Below are positions 9,415 to 20,323 of a stretch of 64,000 nucleotides of DNA, piece after piece. Numbering within the stretch: position 1 is the stretch's first letter; every line of letters starts with the position of its first letter. The translations under genes were made by a program, and so were the position numbers. The notes beneath the pieces are model-generated. The model ran no database searches. It saw only the letters and a program-made list of their open reading frames with translations, and was not told where the DNA came from. Source of the stretch: Ruegeria arenilitoris (GTDB taxonomy: Bacteria > Pseudomonadota > Alphaproteobacteria > Rhodobacterales > Rhodobacteraceae); the NCBI RefSeq assembly GCF_013030265.1, contig NZ_WPZQ01000002.1:186001-250000 (forward strand), in the 5' to 3' direction.

Positions 9415-9444
9415 TCGCGTTTCAAACGTAACTATGAAACGCGA
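9415..9444 (-). promoter_or_regulatory. Inverted repeat upstream of the YHYH gene
   Basis: Perfect 10-bp arms TCGCGTTTCA (9415-9424) and TGAAACGCGA (9435-9444) around a 10-nt spacer, 12 bp upstream of the start codon. It may be an operator or a 5'-leader hairpin. No T-run follows on either side, so it is not a terminator. Confidence 0.4.
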
Positions 9445-9831
9445 GGGGAGAACGATTCCGTCGAAATATGTGTCCTGCGCCCGCGCAAAAGCAGAATTGT
9501 CCGGTTATAGAGCAACTGCACGATCAGATTTGCAAGAACATCATTTGTGTCAGTTTGCTGCCAACAGTGGAGGGTGGGGGCCGCACTTTGCTGCCGACCA
9601 GGGCTTTGGGTTTCTGGATTAACTCGGCTTCCTTCACGGACGCTCGGACCAAACCAACCAAGGCTTGCGCGCAATACCTTCGGACCGAACTGAATTTCAC
9701 TAAGCGGTATTGACCAATGCCACATCCTAAATTGCAAAAAATGGTCGGAACCGACCGGAATGTTGACCCACATAAGGTGAAATGTACGCGCGGAATTCCT
9801 ATCTATTACCTGAGGTTAATCGGAGCAGAAC
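9445..9831. other. Intergenic region without a recognisable gene
   Basis: About 390 bp between the divergent YHYH and kinase-like genes. A 113-codon minus-strand frame (9432-9773) is open, but its composition (many Trp, Pro, Gln and Arg) does not look like a protein and no family is recognised. The region presumably carries both promoters; none is clear enough to place. Confidence 0.5.
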
Positions 9832-10482
9832 GTGACGGACAAGAAGGCAGAGATACACAATTCAGTGGATGAGGCGTTGCGCGCCCCATATCAACGTGTG
9901 ACTTTTTGCCAGTCCCAACGAGGTACCCGGTTTTGGCTAAAACGCATTGAGCGTTTTGCTCCGCACCTTTGGTTGGTCAAGGGCAAGCCTGAACAGGCGT
10001 TTGACCGAGATCGGCGGGCTCATCGCTTTCTCTGGAGTCTCGGCGCGGCCGTACCGAGGATATTAGCGGAAGGCCCGGATTTTATGGCGGTCGAAGACGC
10101 CGGCACCAGCCTGACCAAGCTTTGCAAGAAAGCAAACGTTACGACCGCGGACAAACTCAAAGCATGCCGCGCCGCTGGGCAGGCCTTGGCGCGTTTACAT
10201 TCGGCAAATCTGGCACATGGGCGCCCGGCCTTTCGAGATATGTGCTGGAGCGGGCGCCAGATTCGGTTCATAGATTTTGAGTATTTTGTGCCCACCAAGG
10301 CTGGGCGGTTTCGCAAAGCACGTGATGTCGGCATTGCGGTCCTGTCTGCCCTGTCTCAGGGGGTTAATGGGCCGCGCTATGCGCACAGCATCCTGTCGGC
10401 CTATATCGCGGCACAGGGCAGCCAATCACAGCAGTTACCGGTGCCTTGCCCGGTGCGAAACAGTCAACCACGCATCCGCTAA
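9832..10482 (+). CDS. Kinase-fold protein, WaaP/RIO-like (lipopolysaccharide kinase type)
   Basis: 216 aa from a GTG start with GGAG 8 nt upstream. The small lobe has a candidate ATP lysine (RFWLKRIE). LARLHSANLAHGR, then FRDMCW and RFIDFEYF resemble the catalytic and metal-binding loops of small bacterial kinases of the Kdo/heptose kinase type; HGR stands where many kinases have HGD or HRD, and the Asp of RDMCW may take the catalytic role. The C-terminus is basic and low in complexity. The substrate is unknown and no LPS genes are near. The family assignment is moderately sure. Confidence 0.6.
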   Translation: MTDKKAEIHNSVDEALRAPYQRVTFCQSQRGTRFWLKRIERFAPHLWLVKGKPEQAFDRDRRAHRFLWSLGAAVPRILAEGPDFMAVEDAGTSLTKLCKKANVTTADKLKACRAAGQALARLHSANLAHGRPAFRDMCWSGRQIRFIDFEYFVPTKAGRFRKARDVGIAVLSALSQGVNGPRYAHSILSAYIAAQGSQSQQLPVPCPVRNSQPRIR

Positions 10483-10553
10483 TGTCGTCGGGTTCTCTGG
10501 CCCAAACCCGCCCTTAGTTCCGCCATGCAATCATGCTGTTGGCCTCAGACGAA

Positions 10554-10582
10554 AAAACCCGCCTTGATAGGCGGGTTTTCTG
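10554..10582 (-). terminator. Intrinsic terminator after clpA (possibly bidirectional)
   Basis: Perfect 10-bp stem AAAACCCGCC / GGCGGGTTTT (10554-10563 and 10570-10579) with a 6-nt loop. On the minus strand it ends in a run of six T. It lies 18 bp past the clpA stop and could also stop transcripts from the kinase-like gene. Confidence 0.85.
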
Positions 10583-10599
10583 TTTGAAACGTTGCGCAA

Positions 10600-12924
10600 T
10601 CAATCTGCGGTAAGCAATGGCGGCTTGTCGCCAGGAATACGCGGCTGATCAGGGCCGAGGATTTCCAAGTTCAACTCGCCTTTCATCACAGATACGCGGA
10701 CCACACCGCCTTTGGCCAGCTTGCCGAACAGGAGCTCCTCGGCCAGAGGCTTCTTGATGTGTTCCTGAATGACACGGCCCAGTGGTCGCGCACCCATCTT
10801 GTCGTCATAGCCTTTGTCAGCCAGCCACTCGGCAGCCTTTGGCGTCAGGTCGATGGTCACATTGCGATCCAGCAATTGTGCCTCAAGCTGCAGTACGAAC
10901 TTCTCGACCACCTGCAGGATGACCTCTTTCGGTAGCGGCGCGAACGAGATCACTGCGTCCAGACGGTTACGGAATTCCGGCGTGAACATGCGTTCAATCG
11001 CGGCGGTATCCTCACCTTCGCGGCGATCACGGGCAAAGCCGATGGCGGCCTTGGCCTGTTCCTGTGCGCCTGCGTTCGAAGTCATGATCAGAACCACGTT
11101 GCGGAAGTTCACTGTGCGGCCGTTGTGATCGGTCAGCTCACCATGGTCCATCACCTGCAAGAGGATGTTGAACACATCAGGGTGTGCTTTCTCGATCTCA
11201 TCCAGCAGCAACACACAATGCGGATGCTGGTCGACACCATCGGTCAGCAAACCACCTTGATCGAACCCGACATAACCCGGAGGCGCGCCGATCAGACGGG
11301 AAACCGCGTGCTTCTCCATGTACTCCGACATATCAAAGCGCAGCAGTTCCACACCCAGCGTATCCGCCAGCTGTTTCGCCACCTCGGTCTTACCAACACC
11401 GGTTGGACCGGCGAACAGGTAGTTGCCGATTGGCTTTTCAGGCTCACGCAGACCGGCACGGGCCAGCTTGATCGCGCTGGACAGCGCTTCAATGGCTTCA
11501 TCCTGACCAAACACCACCCGTTTCAGTGAGGCTTCGAGATCTTTCAGAACCTCGGCATCATCCTTGGTGACGTTCTTGGGTGGAATGCGCGCGATCTTGG
11601 CAACGACGGCCTCGATCTCTTTCACACCGATGGTCTTGCGGCGCTTGCTTTCTGCGACCAAATGCTGTGCGGCACCGGCCTCGTCAATCACGTCGATCGC
11701 CTTGTCCGGCAGCTTGCGATCGTTGATATAGCGCGCGGCCAGTTCGACCGCGGTCTTGATCGCATCCGCAGTGTATTTGATCTCGTGATGCTCTTCGAAA
11801 TACGGCTTGAGGCCGCGCAGGATTTTTACGCTGTCCTCGACCGAAGGCTCATTCACGTCGATCTTCTGGAACCGGCGGCTGAGCGCGCGGTCTTTCTCAA
11901 AGTGCTGACGGAACTCTTTGTACGTGGTCGAGCCCATGGTGCGCAGCTTACCGCCCTGCAGGGCAGGTTTCAGCAGGTTCGACGCATCCATTGCGCCACC
12001 GGAAGTGGCACCTGCACCGATTACGGTGTGGATTTCATCGATGAACAGCACCGCATCCGGGTGATCCTCAAGTTCGGTCACCACCGCTTTCAGGCGCTCT
12101 TCAAAGTCACCGCGGTAGCGGGTGCCAGCCAGCAAGGCGCCCATGTCCAACGAGTAGATCGTGGTGTTGGACAGCACATCGGGTGCTTCACCGGCCACGA
12201 TCTTGTGGGCCAGACCCTCGGCAATCGCAGTCTTGCCAACACCTGGATCACCCACCAGCAGCGGGTTGTTCTTGCGGCGGCGGCACAGAACCTGGATGCA
12301 GCGCTCGACTTCCGAGGCGCGACCGATCAGTGGATCAACGTCACCTGCGCGCGATTTGGCGTTCAGGTCCACGCAGTACTTACCGAGGGCGCTCTCTTTC
12401 TGTTCGGATTCGCTCGCGGCAGGTTGCGCTTCGTCCTCGACCTGGTCGGCACCCGTCACAGGGCGGTTTTCGCCATATGCCGGATCTTTCGCCACTCCAT
12501 GCGCAATGAAATTCACCGCGTCATAGCGGGTCATATCCTGTTCCTGCAGGAAATAGGCCGCATTACTTTCCCGCTCGGCAAAGATTGCCACCAGAACGTT
12601 GGCGCCGGTGACTTCGGTACGGCCTGAGCTTTGAACATGGATTGCTGCGCGCTGAATTACCCGCTGGAAGGCAGCGGTTGGAACCGCTTCAGAGCCGTCG
12701 ATATCGGTGACCAGATTTGACAGGTCCTCATCGATGAACTCGACCAATGTACTGCGTAGTTCGTCCAGATCGACGCTGCAGGCTTTCATGACGCGGATCG
12801 CGTCTGGCTCTTCCAGCAGCGCAAGCAGCAGATGCTCAAGCGTTGCGAATTCATGACGCCTTTCATTCGCTGCCGCCAGGGCCGCGTGAATGGCTTGTTC
12901 TAATGTGCTCGAGAATGAAGGCAC
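10600..12924 (-). CDS. clpA: ATP-dependent Clp protease ATP-binding subunit ClpA
   Basis: 774-aa Hsp100 unfoldase that feeds substrates to ClpP. It has the N-terminal Clp-N double repeat (to about residue 145), a first AAA+ domain with Walker A GDPGVGKT and Walker B VLFIDEIHT, and a second with GPTGVGKT and LLLDEIEKAHPD, ending in a ClpB-type C-terminal domain. The middle coiled-coil insert of ClpB is absent, which marks it as ClpA. GTG start with AGAGGAG 7 nt upstream. No clpS was seen next to it. Confidence 0.96.
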   Translation of the reverse strand: MPSFSSTLEQAIHAALAAANERRHEFATLEHLLLALLEEPDAIRVMKACSVDLDELRSTLVEFIDEDLSNLVTDIDGSEAVPTAAFQRVIQRAAIHVQSSGRTEVTGANVLVAIFAERESNAAYFLQEQDMTRYDAVNFIAHGVAKDPAYGENRPVTGADQVEDEAQPAASESEQKESALGKYCVDLNAKSRAGDVDPLIGRASEVERCIQVLCRRRKNNPLLVGDPGVGKTAIAEGLAHKIVAGEAPDVLSNTTIYSLDMGALLAGTRYRGDFEERLKAVVTELEDHPDAVLFIDEIHTVIGAGATSGGAMDASNLLKPALQGGKLRTMGSTTYKEFRQHFEKDRALSRRFQKIDVNEPSVEDSVKILRGLKPYFEEHHEIKYTADAIKTAVELAARYINDRKLPDKAIDVIDEAGAAQHLVAESKRRKTIGVKEIEAVVAKIARIPPKNVTKDDAEVLKDLEASLKRVVFGQDEAIEALSSAIKLARAGLREPEKPIGNYLFAGPTGVGKTEVAKQLADTLGVELLRFDMSEYMEKHAVSRLIGAPPGYVGFDQGGLLTDGVDQHPHCVLLLDEIEKAHPDVFNILLQVMDHGELTDHNGRTVNFRNVVLIMTSNAGAQEQAKAAIGFARDRREGEDTAAIERMFTPEFRNRLDAVISFAPLPKEVILQVVEKFVLQLEAQLLDRNVTIDLTPKAAEWLADKGYDDKMGARPLGRVIQEHIKKPLAEELLFGKLAKGGVVRVSVMKGELNLEILGPDQPRIPGDKPPLLTAD

Positions 12925-13098
12925 GCGGGTGCTCCTCTGTATTGGGCCGGAAGGGGGTCGAGTATCGGCAGGATCCCCATCCCAACCATGTCCTCATACT
13001 ATTAGAGTTTGGTTGATCGCGCCCCGGCTTCAAGGGTTTTCTTTCACTTGACAGTCACATTTCCCGTGACCGTGGCCGTGAGGAGCGTCAAATAAGCC

Positions 13099-13866
13099 CT
13101 AAAACCGGTCTTTTCTAGACCGGATTTCTGCAAATACGTCTGCAGGGTCCGCGCCTTCCATCCCCAAATACGCCAGAATCGCCGGGTCAGCGGCACGCAA
13201 AAACGGGTTTGTCGACTTTTCCAGGGCCAGTAATGACGGCACGGTCGCTTCTCCGGCAGCGCGTGCGCGATCGATATCGGCGACACGTTTTTTAAGGTCG
13301 GGGTTGTCGGGATCGACCGTGACGGCAAATCTGGCGTTGGATTGCGTGTATTCGTGACCTGAACAGACCAGCGTATCATCCGGCAGGGCAGCGAGTTTGC
13401 TGAGCGAGGCCCACATCTGTGCGGCATCTCCTTCGAACAGACGGCCGCATCCCAGCGCCATCAGGCTGTCGGCCGTAAACACGACGCTGCTTTTGGGCAT
13501 GTAATATGCAACGTGACCGACAGTGTGGCCCGAAACATCCAGCACCTCGACCGGTTCACCACCAACCTCGAATGTATCGCCCTCGGAAACTTGCAAGTCT
13601 AAAGGAGGCAGACGATGCGCGTCTGCCGCCGCCCCGACAACTTTTGCAGGGTGTTTCTCCAGTATGGGGGCTAGACCATCGACATGATCCCAATGGTGAT
13701 GCGTCAGCAGAACATGGCTCAGTTGCCAACCACGCTCTGCAAGGGCTGCCAGAATCGGCCCGGCTTCGGGGGCATCAATCAGTGCGGTTTCGCCGCTGGT
13801 GGCGTCATGGGCCAGAAAGGCGTAATTGTCGCTGAGGCAAGGAATTGTGACGATCTCAAGAGGCAT
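13099..13866 (-). CDS. gloB: Hydroxyacylglutathione hydrolase (glyoxalase II)
   Basis: 255-aa metallo-beta-lactamase-fold enzyme. The [10 protein letters not shown] motif binds the two metals and further histidines occur in [12 protein letters not shown] and [10 protein letters not shown]. It hydrolyses S-lactoylglutathione to lactate and glutathione in methylglyoxal detoxification. The C-terminal glyoxalase II substrate domain is present (NPFLRA). The start is 61 bp from the divergent methyltransferase start, so the two share a promoter region. Transcription continues towards clpA with no clear terminator between. Confidence 0.95.
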   Translation of the reverse strand: MPLEIVTIPCLSDNYAFLAHDATSGETALIDAPEAGPILAALAERGWQLSHVLLTHHHWDHVDGLAPILEKHPAKVVGAAADAHRLPPLDLQVSEGDTFEVGGEPVEVLDVSGHTVGHVAYYMPKSSVVFTADSLMALGCGRLFEGDAAQMWASLSKLAALPDDTLVCSGHEYTQSNARFAVTVDPDNPDLKKRVADIDRARAAGEATVPSLLALEKSTNPFLRAADPAILAYLGMEGADPADVFAEIRSRKDRF

Positions 13867-13927
13867 GGCCTTTTGCCCTTTCGTTGCTAGACTGCGCCCA
13901 GCTAAGCCGATTGACCGGGTGTCCGCA

Positions 13928-14662
13928 ATGCATCTTGATGTGCAGGATCTAAGGAACTTTTACTACCGCAGCACACTGGGGCGTGCGGCACAAGCGGCCA
14001 TTCGCGGTCGGTTAATCAATTTGTGGCCCGAAGCCAAAGGTCAGACGGTCGCTGGTTTTGGTTTTGCCGTCCCGTTGTTGCGTCCATATCTGGCTGATGC
14101 CCGTCGGGTGATTGGCCTGATGCCCGGTCCGCAAGGGGTAATGCCCTGGCCCGCAGGTATGCCCAACGTTTCTGTCCTGACCGAAGAGACGATGTGGCCG
14201 ATTGAAACCGGGCATGTAGACAAGCTGGTCGTCATGCACGGGCTTGAGAATTCAGAAAGACCAAGCCAATTGCTTGATGAGTGCTGGCGCGTTCTGGGGC
14301 CGGGGGGCAAGGCTATGTTCATCGTGCCAAACCGGGGTGGCCTCTGGTCCCGGTCTGATCGGACACCCTTTGGCTTTGGTCACCCCTATACTGCCAGTCA
14401 GCTTGAGAAGCAGCTCAAGGCTCATCACTTCGTGCCCGAGAACCATTGTTCAGCGCTCTATATGCCGCCGTCATTCCGCCGGTTCTGGCTAAAATCCGGG
14501 AACCTGATTGAGAGAACAGGCCAGCGCATTCCGTCTGTGATGGCGGGTGGCGTGTTGATGGTCGAGGTGAGTAAACTCATCCGGCCACCCAGCGGCACGG
14601 TGACCAAGGACACCGAAAAACGCCCGATCAAAGCGCTGGATGGACTGCTAAAGCCTGCCTGA
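13928..14662 (+). CDS. Class I SAM-dependent methyltransferase
   Basis: 244 aa from ATG 13928 ([19 protein letters not shown]); a GTG at 13919 is an alternative. The SAM-binding loop is unusual: [15 protein letters not shown] takes the place of the usual E/DxGxGx[20 protein letters not shown] matches the typical methyltransferase strand-4/5 region. Rhodobacterales often carry this gene divergent from gloB. The substrate cannot be inferred. Confidence 0.75.
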   Translation: MHLDVQDLRNFYYRSTLGRAAQAAIRGRLINLWPEAKGQTVAGFGFAVPLLRPYLADARRVIGLMPGPQGVMPWPAGMPNVSVLTEETMWPIETGHVDKLVVMHGLENSERPSQLLDECWRVLGPGGKAMFIVPNRGGLWSRSDRTPFGFGHPYTASQLEKQLKAHHFVPENHCSALYMPPSFRRFWLKSGNLIERTGQRIPSVMAGGVLMVEVSKLIRPPSGTVTKDTEKRPIKALDGLLKPA

Positions 14663-14813
14663 TCTCTTTGTGCCCCGGAGCGGTATTGCGGCGGCCAAAA
14701 ATGCGGGAAAAAGGTCACAGGAATCGCAAAAACCTGCAAGTTGGTAACATTTTTCAACCGGATCGGCTGATAAAAAGGGTCGCACTCAACTTAAGTGCAT
14801 GAATTTAAACAGA

Positions 14814-14841
14814 TTGTGGATAAAACCGTCACCACTATAAT
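14814..14841 (+). promoter_or_regulatory. Predicted sigma-70 promoter of the atp operon
   Basis: TTGTGG (14814-14819), a 16-bp spacer and a perfect TATAAT (14836-14841). It is the only good match in the 307-bp gap before atpH, and gives a leader of roughly 125 nt. Confidence 0.55.
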
Positions 14842-14888
14842 ATGTTGCGAGCTGGGTTCGGCTCTGCTAGACCCCCGGTGATTTTGAT

Positions 14889-14914
14889 CCCCGACCGTCT
14901 GGCCGGGGTTTCTT
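14889..14914 (+). terminator. Terminator-like hairpin in the atp leader
   Basis: CCCCGACC (14889-14896), loop GTCT, GGCCGGGG (14901-14908) with one mismatch, followed by TTTCTT. It lies downstream of the predicted promoter and upstream of atpH, so it could act as an attenuator or end a short RNA. A CCCCCGG run at 14872-14878 could pair with the right arm and form an alternative structure. Confidence 0.45.
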
Positions 14915-14975
14915 CACGCCCCCGGGGTAGCTGCCGCAACGCGAATTCGGGGCCCAAAATATCGGAAGGGTGGAC

Positions 14976-15536
14976 GTGTCCGAACCAGCTTCGATTTCCA
15001 CAGGCATCGCCGAGCGCTATGCCACCGCGATCTTTGAGATCGCAAAAGAGAATAATGACCTTTCAGGTCTGGAAACCGGCATCAATGATCTGGCAGCAGC
15101 TCTGGGCGAAAGCGCCGACTTGCGCGACCTGATCGCCTCGCCGCTGGTTTCACGCTCCGAACAGGAAGCAGCGATTACCGCGATTGCCGACAAGATGGGT
15201 CTGCACACCATCTTGCGCAATACGCTGGGCCTGATGGCTGAGAAACGCCGCCTGTTTGTTATTCCGCAACTGATTCAGGTCCTGCGTGACATGCTGGCGG
15301 ATGAGCGCGGTGAAGTGACCGCGGATGTTGCGTCGGCCAAGGCGCTGACCAAAACTCAGATGGAAAAACTGTCCAATACGCTGTCCGAGCGTGTGGGCAA
15401 GACCGTAACAATCAATGCGACCGTTGATGAAAGCCTCATCGGCGGTCTTGTCGTTAAAGTGGGCTCGAAAATGATCGACAGTTCGATCCGTTCGAAGCTG
15501 AACTCCCTACAGAATGCAATGAAAGAGGTCGGATAA
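14976..15536 (+). CDS. atpH: ATP synthase F1 delta subunit
   Basis: About 186 aa. OSCP/delta family: helical N-terminal domain (GIAERYATAIFEIA) and the C-terminal signature TVDESLIGGLVVKVGSKMIDSS. It joins F1 to the peripheral stalk. Two in-frame GTG codons (14970 and 14976) are possible; GGAAGG at 14964-14969 is correctly spaced for 14976, giving MSEPASIS. First gene of atpHAGDC, directly followed by atpA. Confidence 0.95.
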   Translation: MSEPASISTGIAERYATAIFEIAKENNDLSGLETGINDLAAALGESADLRDLIASPLVSRSEQEAAITAIADKMGLHTILRNTLGLMAEKRRLFVIPQLIQVLRDMLADERGEVTADVASAKALTKTQMEKLSNTLSERVGKTVTINATVDESLIGGLVVKVGSKMIDSSIRSKLNSLQNAMKEVG

Positions 15537-17075
15537 ATGGGAATCCAAGCTGCAGAGATTTCTGCAATCCTGAAGGACCAGATCAAGAATTTTGGTCAGG
15601 AAGCCGAAGTGGCCGAGATCGGCCGCGTGCTGAGCGTCGGTGACGGGATTGCCCGTGTATACGGCCTAGACAACGTGCAAGCCGGTGAGATGGTCGAATT
15701 CCCCGGTGGCATCATGGGCATGGCGCTGAACCTGGAAAGCGACAACGTCGGTGTTGTTATCTTCGGTTCCGACCGTGACATCAAAGAAGGTGACACTGTT
15801 AAGCGCACCAATTCGATCGTGGACGTTCCGATCGGCGACGAACTGCTGGGCCGCGTTGTTGACGGTCTGGGTAACCCGCTGGACGGCAAAGGCCCGATCA
15901 ACGCAACCAAGCGTGGTGTTGCAGACGTTAAAGCGCCGGGCATCATCCCGCGTAAATCGGTTCACGAGCCGATGGCAACCGGCCTGAAATCGGTTGACGC
16001 GATGATCCCGATCGGCCGTGGCCAGCGTGAGCTGATCATTGGTGACCGTCAGACCGGTAAAACCGCCGTTGCTCTGGACGCGATCCTGAACCAGAAAGTT
16101 TACAACGAAGCAGCAGGCGACGACGAGTCGAAGAAGCTGTACTGCGTTTACGTTGCGATCGGTCAAAAGCGCTCGACCGTTGCCCAGCTGGTGAAGAAAC
16201 TGGAAGAATCCGGTGCGATTGACTACTCGATCGTTGTGGCCGCAACCGCGTCCGACCCGGCCCCGATGCAGTTCCTGGCACCTTATGCCGCAACCGCGAT
16301 GGCCGAATACTTCCGTGACAATGGCCGCCACGCTCTGATCATCTATGATGACCTGTCGAAACAGGCTGTTTCGTATCGTCAGATGTCACTGCTGCTGCGC
16401 CGTCCGCCCGGACGTGAAGCCTATCCTGGTGACGTTTTCTACCTCCACTCCCGTCTGCTGGAACGTTCGGCGAAGCTGAACGAAGATTTCGGTGCGGGCT
16501 CGCTGACCGCTCTGCCGGTTATTGAAACCCAAGGTGGTGACGTTTCGGCGTTTATTCCGACCAACGTGATCTCGATCACCGACGGTCAGATCTTCCTTGA
16601 AACCGAACTGTTCTACCAGGGCATCCGTCCTGCTGTGAACACCGGTCTGTCGGTTTCGCGTGTGGGCTCTTCGGCTCAGACCAACTCGATGAAGTCGGTT
16701 GCGGGTCCGGTTAAACTGGAACTGGCTCAGTACCGCGAAATGGCTGCGTTTGCGCAGTTCGGTTCCGACCTCGACGCCGCGACTCAGCAGCTGCTGAACC
16801 GTGGTGCACGTCTGACCGAGCTGATGAAACAGCCGCAGTACTCGCCGCTGACCAACGCTGAAATCGTCTGCGTCATCTTCGCCGGTACCAACGGTTACCT
16901 CGACAAGATCGACGTGTCCGATGTTGGCCGTTACGAAGCTGGCCTGCTGGCGCACCTGCGTGGCAAGCACGCGGATCTGCTTCAGTGGATCACGGACGAA
17001 GATCCCAAGATCAAGGGTGACGCTTCCGACAAGATCAAGGCTGCGCTGGACGAATACGCCGCAACCTTCGCTTAA
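15537..17075 (+). CDS. atpA: ATP synthase F1 alpha subunit
   Basis: 512 aa, full length. Walker [12 protein letters not shown], the nucleotide-binding region [13 protein letters not shown] and the family signature around [18 protein letters not shown] are intact. Non-catalytic nucleotide-binding subunit of the alpha3beta3 head. The start codon directly abuts the atpH stop. Highly expressed codon use (GGT, CGT, GTT) stands out from the neighbouring genes. Confidence 0.98.
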   Translation: MGIQAAEISAILKDQIKNFGQEAEVAEIGRVLSVGDGIARVYGLDNVQAGEMVEFPGGIMGMALNLESDNVGVVIFGSDRDIKEGDTVKRTNSIVDVPIGDELLGRVVDGLGNPLDGKGPINATKRGVADVKAPGIIPRKSVHEPMATGLKSVDAMIPIGRGQRELIIGDRQTGKTAVALDAILNQKVYNEAAGDDESKKLYCVYVAIGQKRSTVAQLVKKLEESGAIDYSIVVAATASDPAPMQFLAPYAATAMAEYFRDNGRHALIIYDDLSKQAVSYRQMSLLLRRPPGREAYPGDVFYLHSRLLERSAKLNEDFGAGSLTALPVIETQGGDVSAFIPTNVISITDGQIFLETELFYQGIRPAVNTGLSVSRVGSSAQTNSMKSVAGPVKLELAQYREMAAFAQFGSDLDAATQQLLNRGARLTELMKQPQYSPLTNAEIVCVIFAGTNGYLDKIDVSDVGRYEAGLLAHLRGKHADLLQWITDEDPKIKGDASDKIKAALDEYAATFA

Positions 17076-17090
17076 GGGAGAGGCGGGCAT

Positions 17091-17966
17091 ATGCCAAATC
17101 TTAAGGACCTTAAAAACAGGATCGAGTCGGTCAAATCGACCCGCAAGATCACCAAGGCCATGCAGATGGTCGCGGCTGCAAAACTGCGCCGCGCCCAGGA
17201 ATCTGCCGAAGCCTCGCGTCCCTATGCCGAGCGGTTCAATGCCGTGATGGCGGGGCTGGCGGCTTCGGTCGGGGGCAGCGACAGCGCCCCCAAGCTGCTC
17301 CGTGGTACGGGCAGTGACGATGTCCATCTGCTGGTTGTCATGACAGCTGAACGCGGCCTCTGCGGCGGCTTCAACTCGAACATCGCCAAGCTGGCCCGTG
17401 TCAAAGCGGAAGAGCTGCGCCTGAAAGGCAAGACAGTCAAGGTTTTGACCGTCGGCAAGAAGGGCCGCGACGCGCTCAAGCGTGATTTTGGCGATTTGTT
17501 CGTTGGACATATCGACCTGAGTGAGGTCAAGCGCGTCGGTTACACCAACGCGCAGGACATCGCGAAGGACATCTTGTCCCGCTTTGACGGGGGTGAGTTC
17601 GACGTTGCCACGATCTTCTACTCGAAGTTCGTCAACGTTGTGACCCAGATCCCGACGGCACAGCAGGTCATTCCCGCCTCGTTCGAGGACACCGAGGGTG
17701 ACGACAGCGGTGCGGTATTCGACTACGAGCCCAGCGAAGAGGCCATTCTGGCCGATTTGCTGCCCAAGGGGGTTGCGACCGCGATCTTCTCGGCTCTGCT
17801 CGAAAACGGAGCGTCTGAACAGGGTGCACGGATGTCCGCGATGGACAACGCGACACGCAATGCGGGCGAGATGATCGACAAGCTGACGATCCAGTTCAAC
17901 CGTTCGCGTCAGGCCGTGATCACCAACGAGCTGATTGAAATTATTTCCGGCGCCGAAGCGCTGTAA
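17091..17966 (+). CDS. atpG: ATP synthase F1 gamma subunit
   Basis: 291 aa, the central rotor shaft. The N-terminal helix [20 protein letters not shown] and the C-terminal [18 protein letters not shown] are the conserved gamma signatures. GGGAGAGGCGGGCAT precedes the ATG, 15 bp after atpA. Confidence 0.98.
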   Translation: MPNLKDLKNRIESVKSTRKITKAMQMVAAAKLRRAQESAEASRPYAERFNAVMAGLAASVGGSDSAPKLLRGTGSDDVHLLVVMTAERGLCGGFNSNIAKLARVKAEELRLKGKTVKVLTVGKKGRDALKRDFGDLFVGHIDLSEVKRVGYTNAQDIAKDILSRFDGGEFDVATIFYSKFVNVVTQIPTAQQVIPASFEDTEGDDSGAVFDYEPSEEAILADLLPKGVATAIFSALLENGASEQGARMSAMDNATRNAGEMIDKLTIQFNRSRQAVITNELIEIISGAEAL

Positions 17967-19409
<1,443 letters not shown>

Positions 19410-19421
19410 GGAGTATCCCTG

Positions 19422-19832
19422 ATGGCAAACACGATGCAATTCGACCTCGTCAGCCCAGAGCGGAGCCTTGCTTCGCTCGCGGTCACCGCGGTCCAGATTC
19501 CCGGCGCGGACGGGGACATGACGGCAATGCCCGATCATGCCCCCACAATTACCACGCTGCGCCCGGGCATCCTGAAGGTCGAAGCACCCGAAGGGTCCAG
19601 CGAATACCTGGTCACCGGTGGGTTTGCTCAGATCAACGGCGATGGCCTGTCGGTTCTGGCCGAAAAGGCCATTCCGGTAGCCGAAGTGACCCGGTCGCAT
19701 CTGGACGACCTGATCGCTGAGGCCCGCGCTTCGCACGAGGCGGCAAAGACTGGCGATGATCAAACCATCGTCGACGATGCTGCCAAGCTGCTGGCCGATA
19801 TGGAAGCCCTTGGGACGCACATGAGCCTGTAA
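19422..19832 (+). CDS. atpC: ATP synthase F1 epsilon subunit
   Basis: 136 aa. Beta-sandwich domain with [10 protein letters not shown] at the start and the conserved [17 protein letters not shown]; the C-terminal helical part is short and acidic. It couples the rotor to F1 and may inhibit ATP hydrolysis. Last gene of the F1 operon; the F0 genes are elsewhere, as is usual in this order. Confidence 0.95.
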   Translation: MANTMQFDLVSPERSLASLAVTAVQIPGADGDMTAMPDHAPTITTLRPGILKVEAPEGSSEYLVTGGFAQINGDGLSVLAEKAIPVAEVTRSHLDDLIAEARASHEAAKTGDDQTIVDDAAKLLADMEALGTHMSL

Positions 19833-19858
19833 GGCTCCGTGACTTTCTGATCATTATG

Positions 19859-19888
19859 AACGGCTCCGCCAGGCGGGGCCGTTTTTTT
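19859..19888 (+). terminator. Intrinsic terminator of the atp operon
   Basis: CGGCTCCG (19861-19868), loop CCAGG, CGGGGCCG (19874-19881) with one G-T pair, followed by seven T. It lies 27 bp after the atpC stop. Confidence 0.92.
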
Positions 19889-19949
19889 ATTGGTGATTTT
19901 CCTGCTGGGGCAGGCTAAGGCTTTTATATTCAAGTACAAAGATCACAGA

Positions 19950-20300
19950 ATGAAAACTTTTCGGACCCATCCCATCGGCATCGACCAAGGCGAAGTATTG
20001 TTGTTCTCGGAGTTTTCCGATGGTGGCAGCATGTGGACTGGTCAGGGACCGCGCGAAAGGCGCAAATCAGTTAGGTTCAGTCAGCCGTTCCGGTCGCCTC
20101 CGGTTTTACAGATTGGTGTCTCCCTCTGGGATGTGGATACCTCGTCTGCGTTGCGTGCCGAAGTGAAAGCCGAGGATATCACAGCCGAGGGCTTCAACGC
20201 TGTGTTCCGTACATGGTCCGACACCCGCATCGCCCGCATTCGCGCCGCATGGACCGCGATCGGGGAAGTGGCGCACGAGGATGACTGGGATATCTCCTGA
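19950..20300 (+). CDS. H-type lectin domain protein
   Basis: 116 aa. The single domain matches H-type lectins: FSQPFRSPPVLQIGVSLWDV, an acidic middle and FRTWSDTRIARIRAAWTAIG, the edge-strand pattern of the family. These lectins bind sugars such as GalNAc as trimers. No signal peptide is seen from ATG 19950, so it is cytoplasmic or exported by an unknown route. Convergent with the VanX-like gene, 23 bp between stops. Confidence 0.8.
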   Translation: MKTFRTHPIGIDQGEVLLFSEFSDGGSMWTGQGPRERRKSVRFSQPFRSPPVLQIGVSLWDVDTSSALRAEVKAEDITAEGFNAVFRTWSDTRIARIRAAWTAIGEVAHEDDWDIS

Positions 20301-20323
20301 ACGTGCCTGCTCTGGCCTGCAAG

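Noticed and set aside
9432..9773. 113-codon minus-strand frame in the gap before the kinase-like gene
   Set aside because: No ribosome site, unusual composition and no family resemblance.
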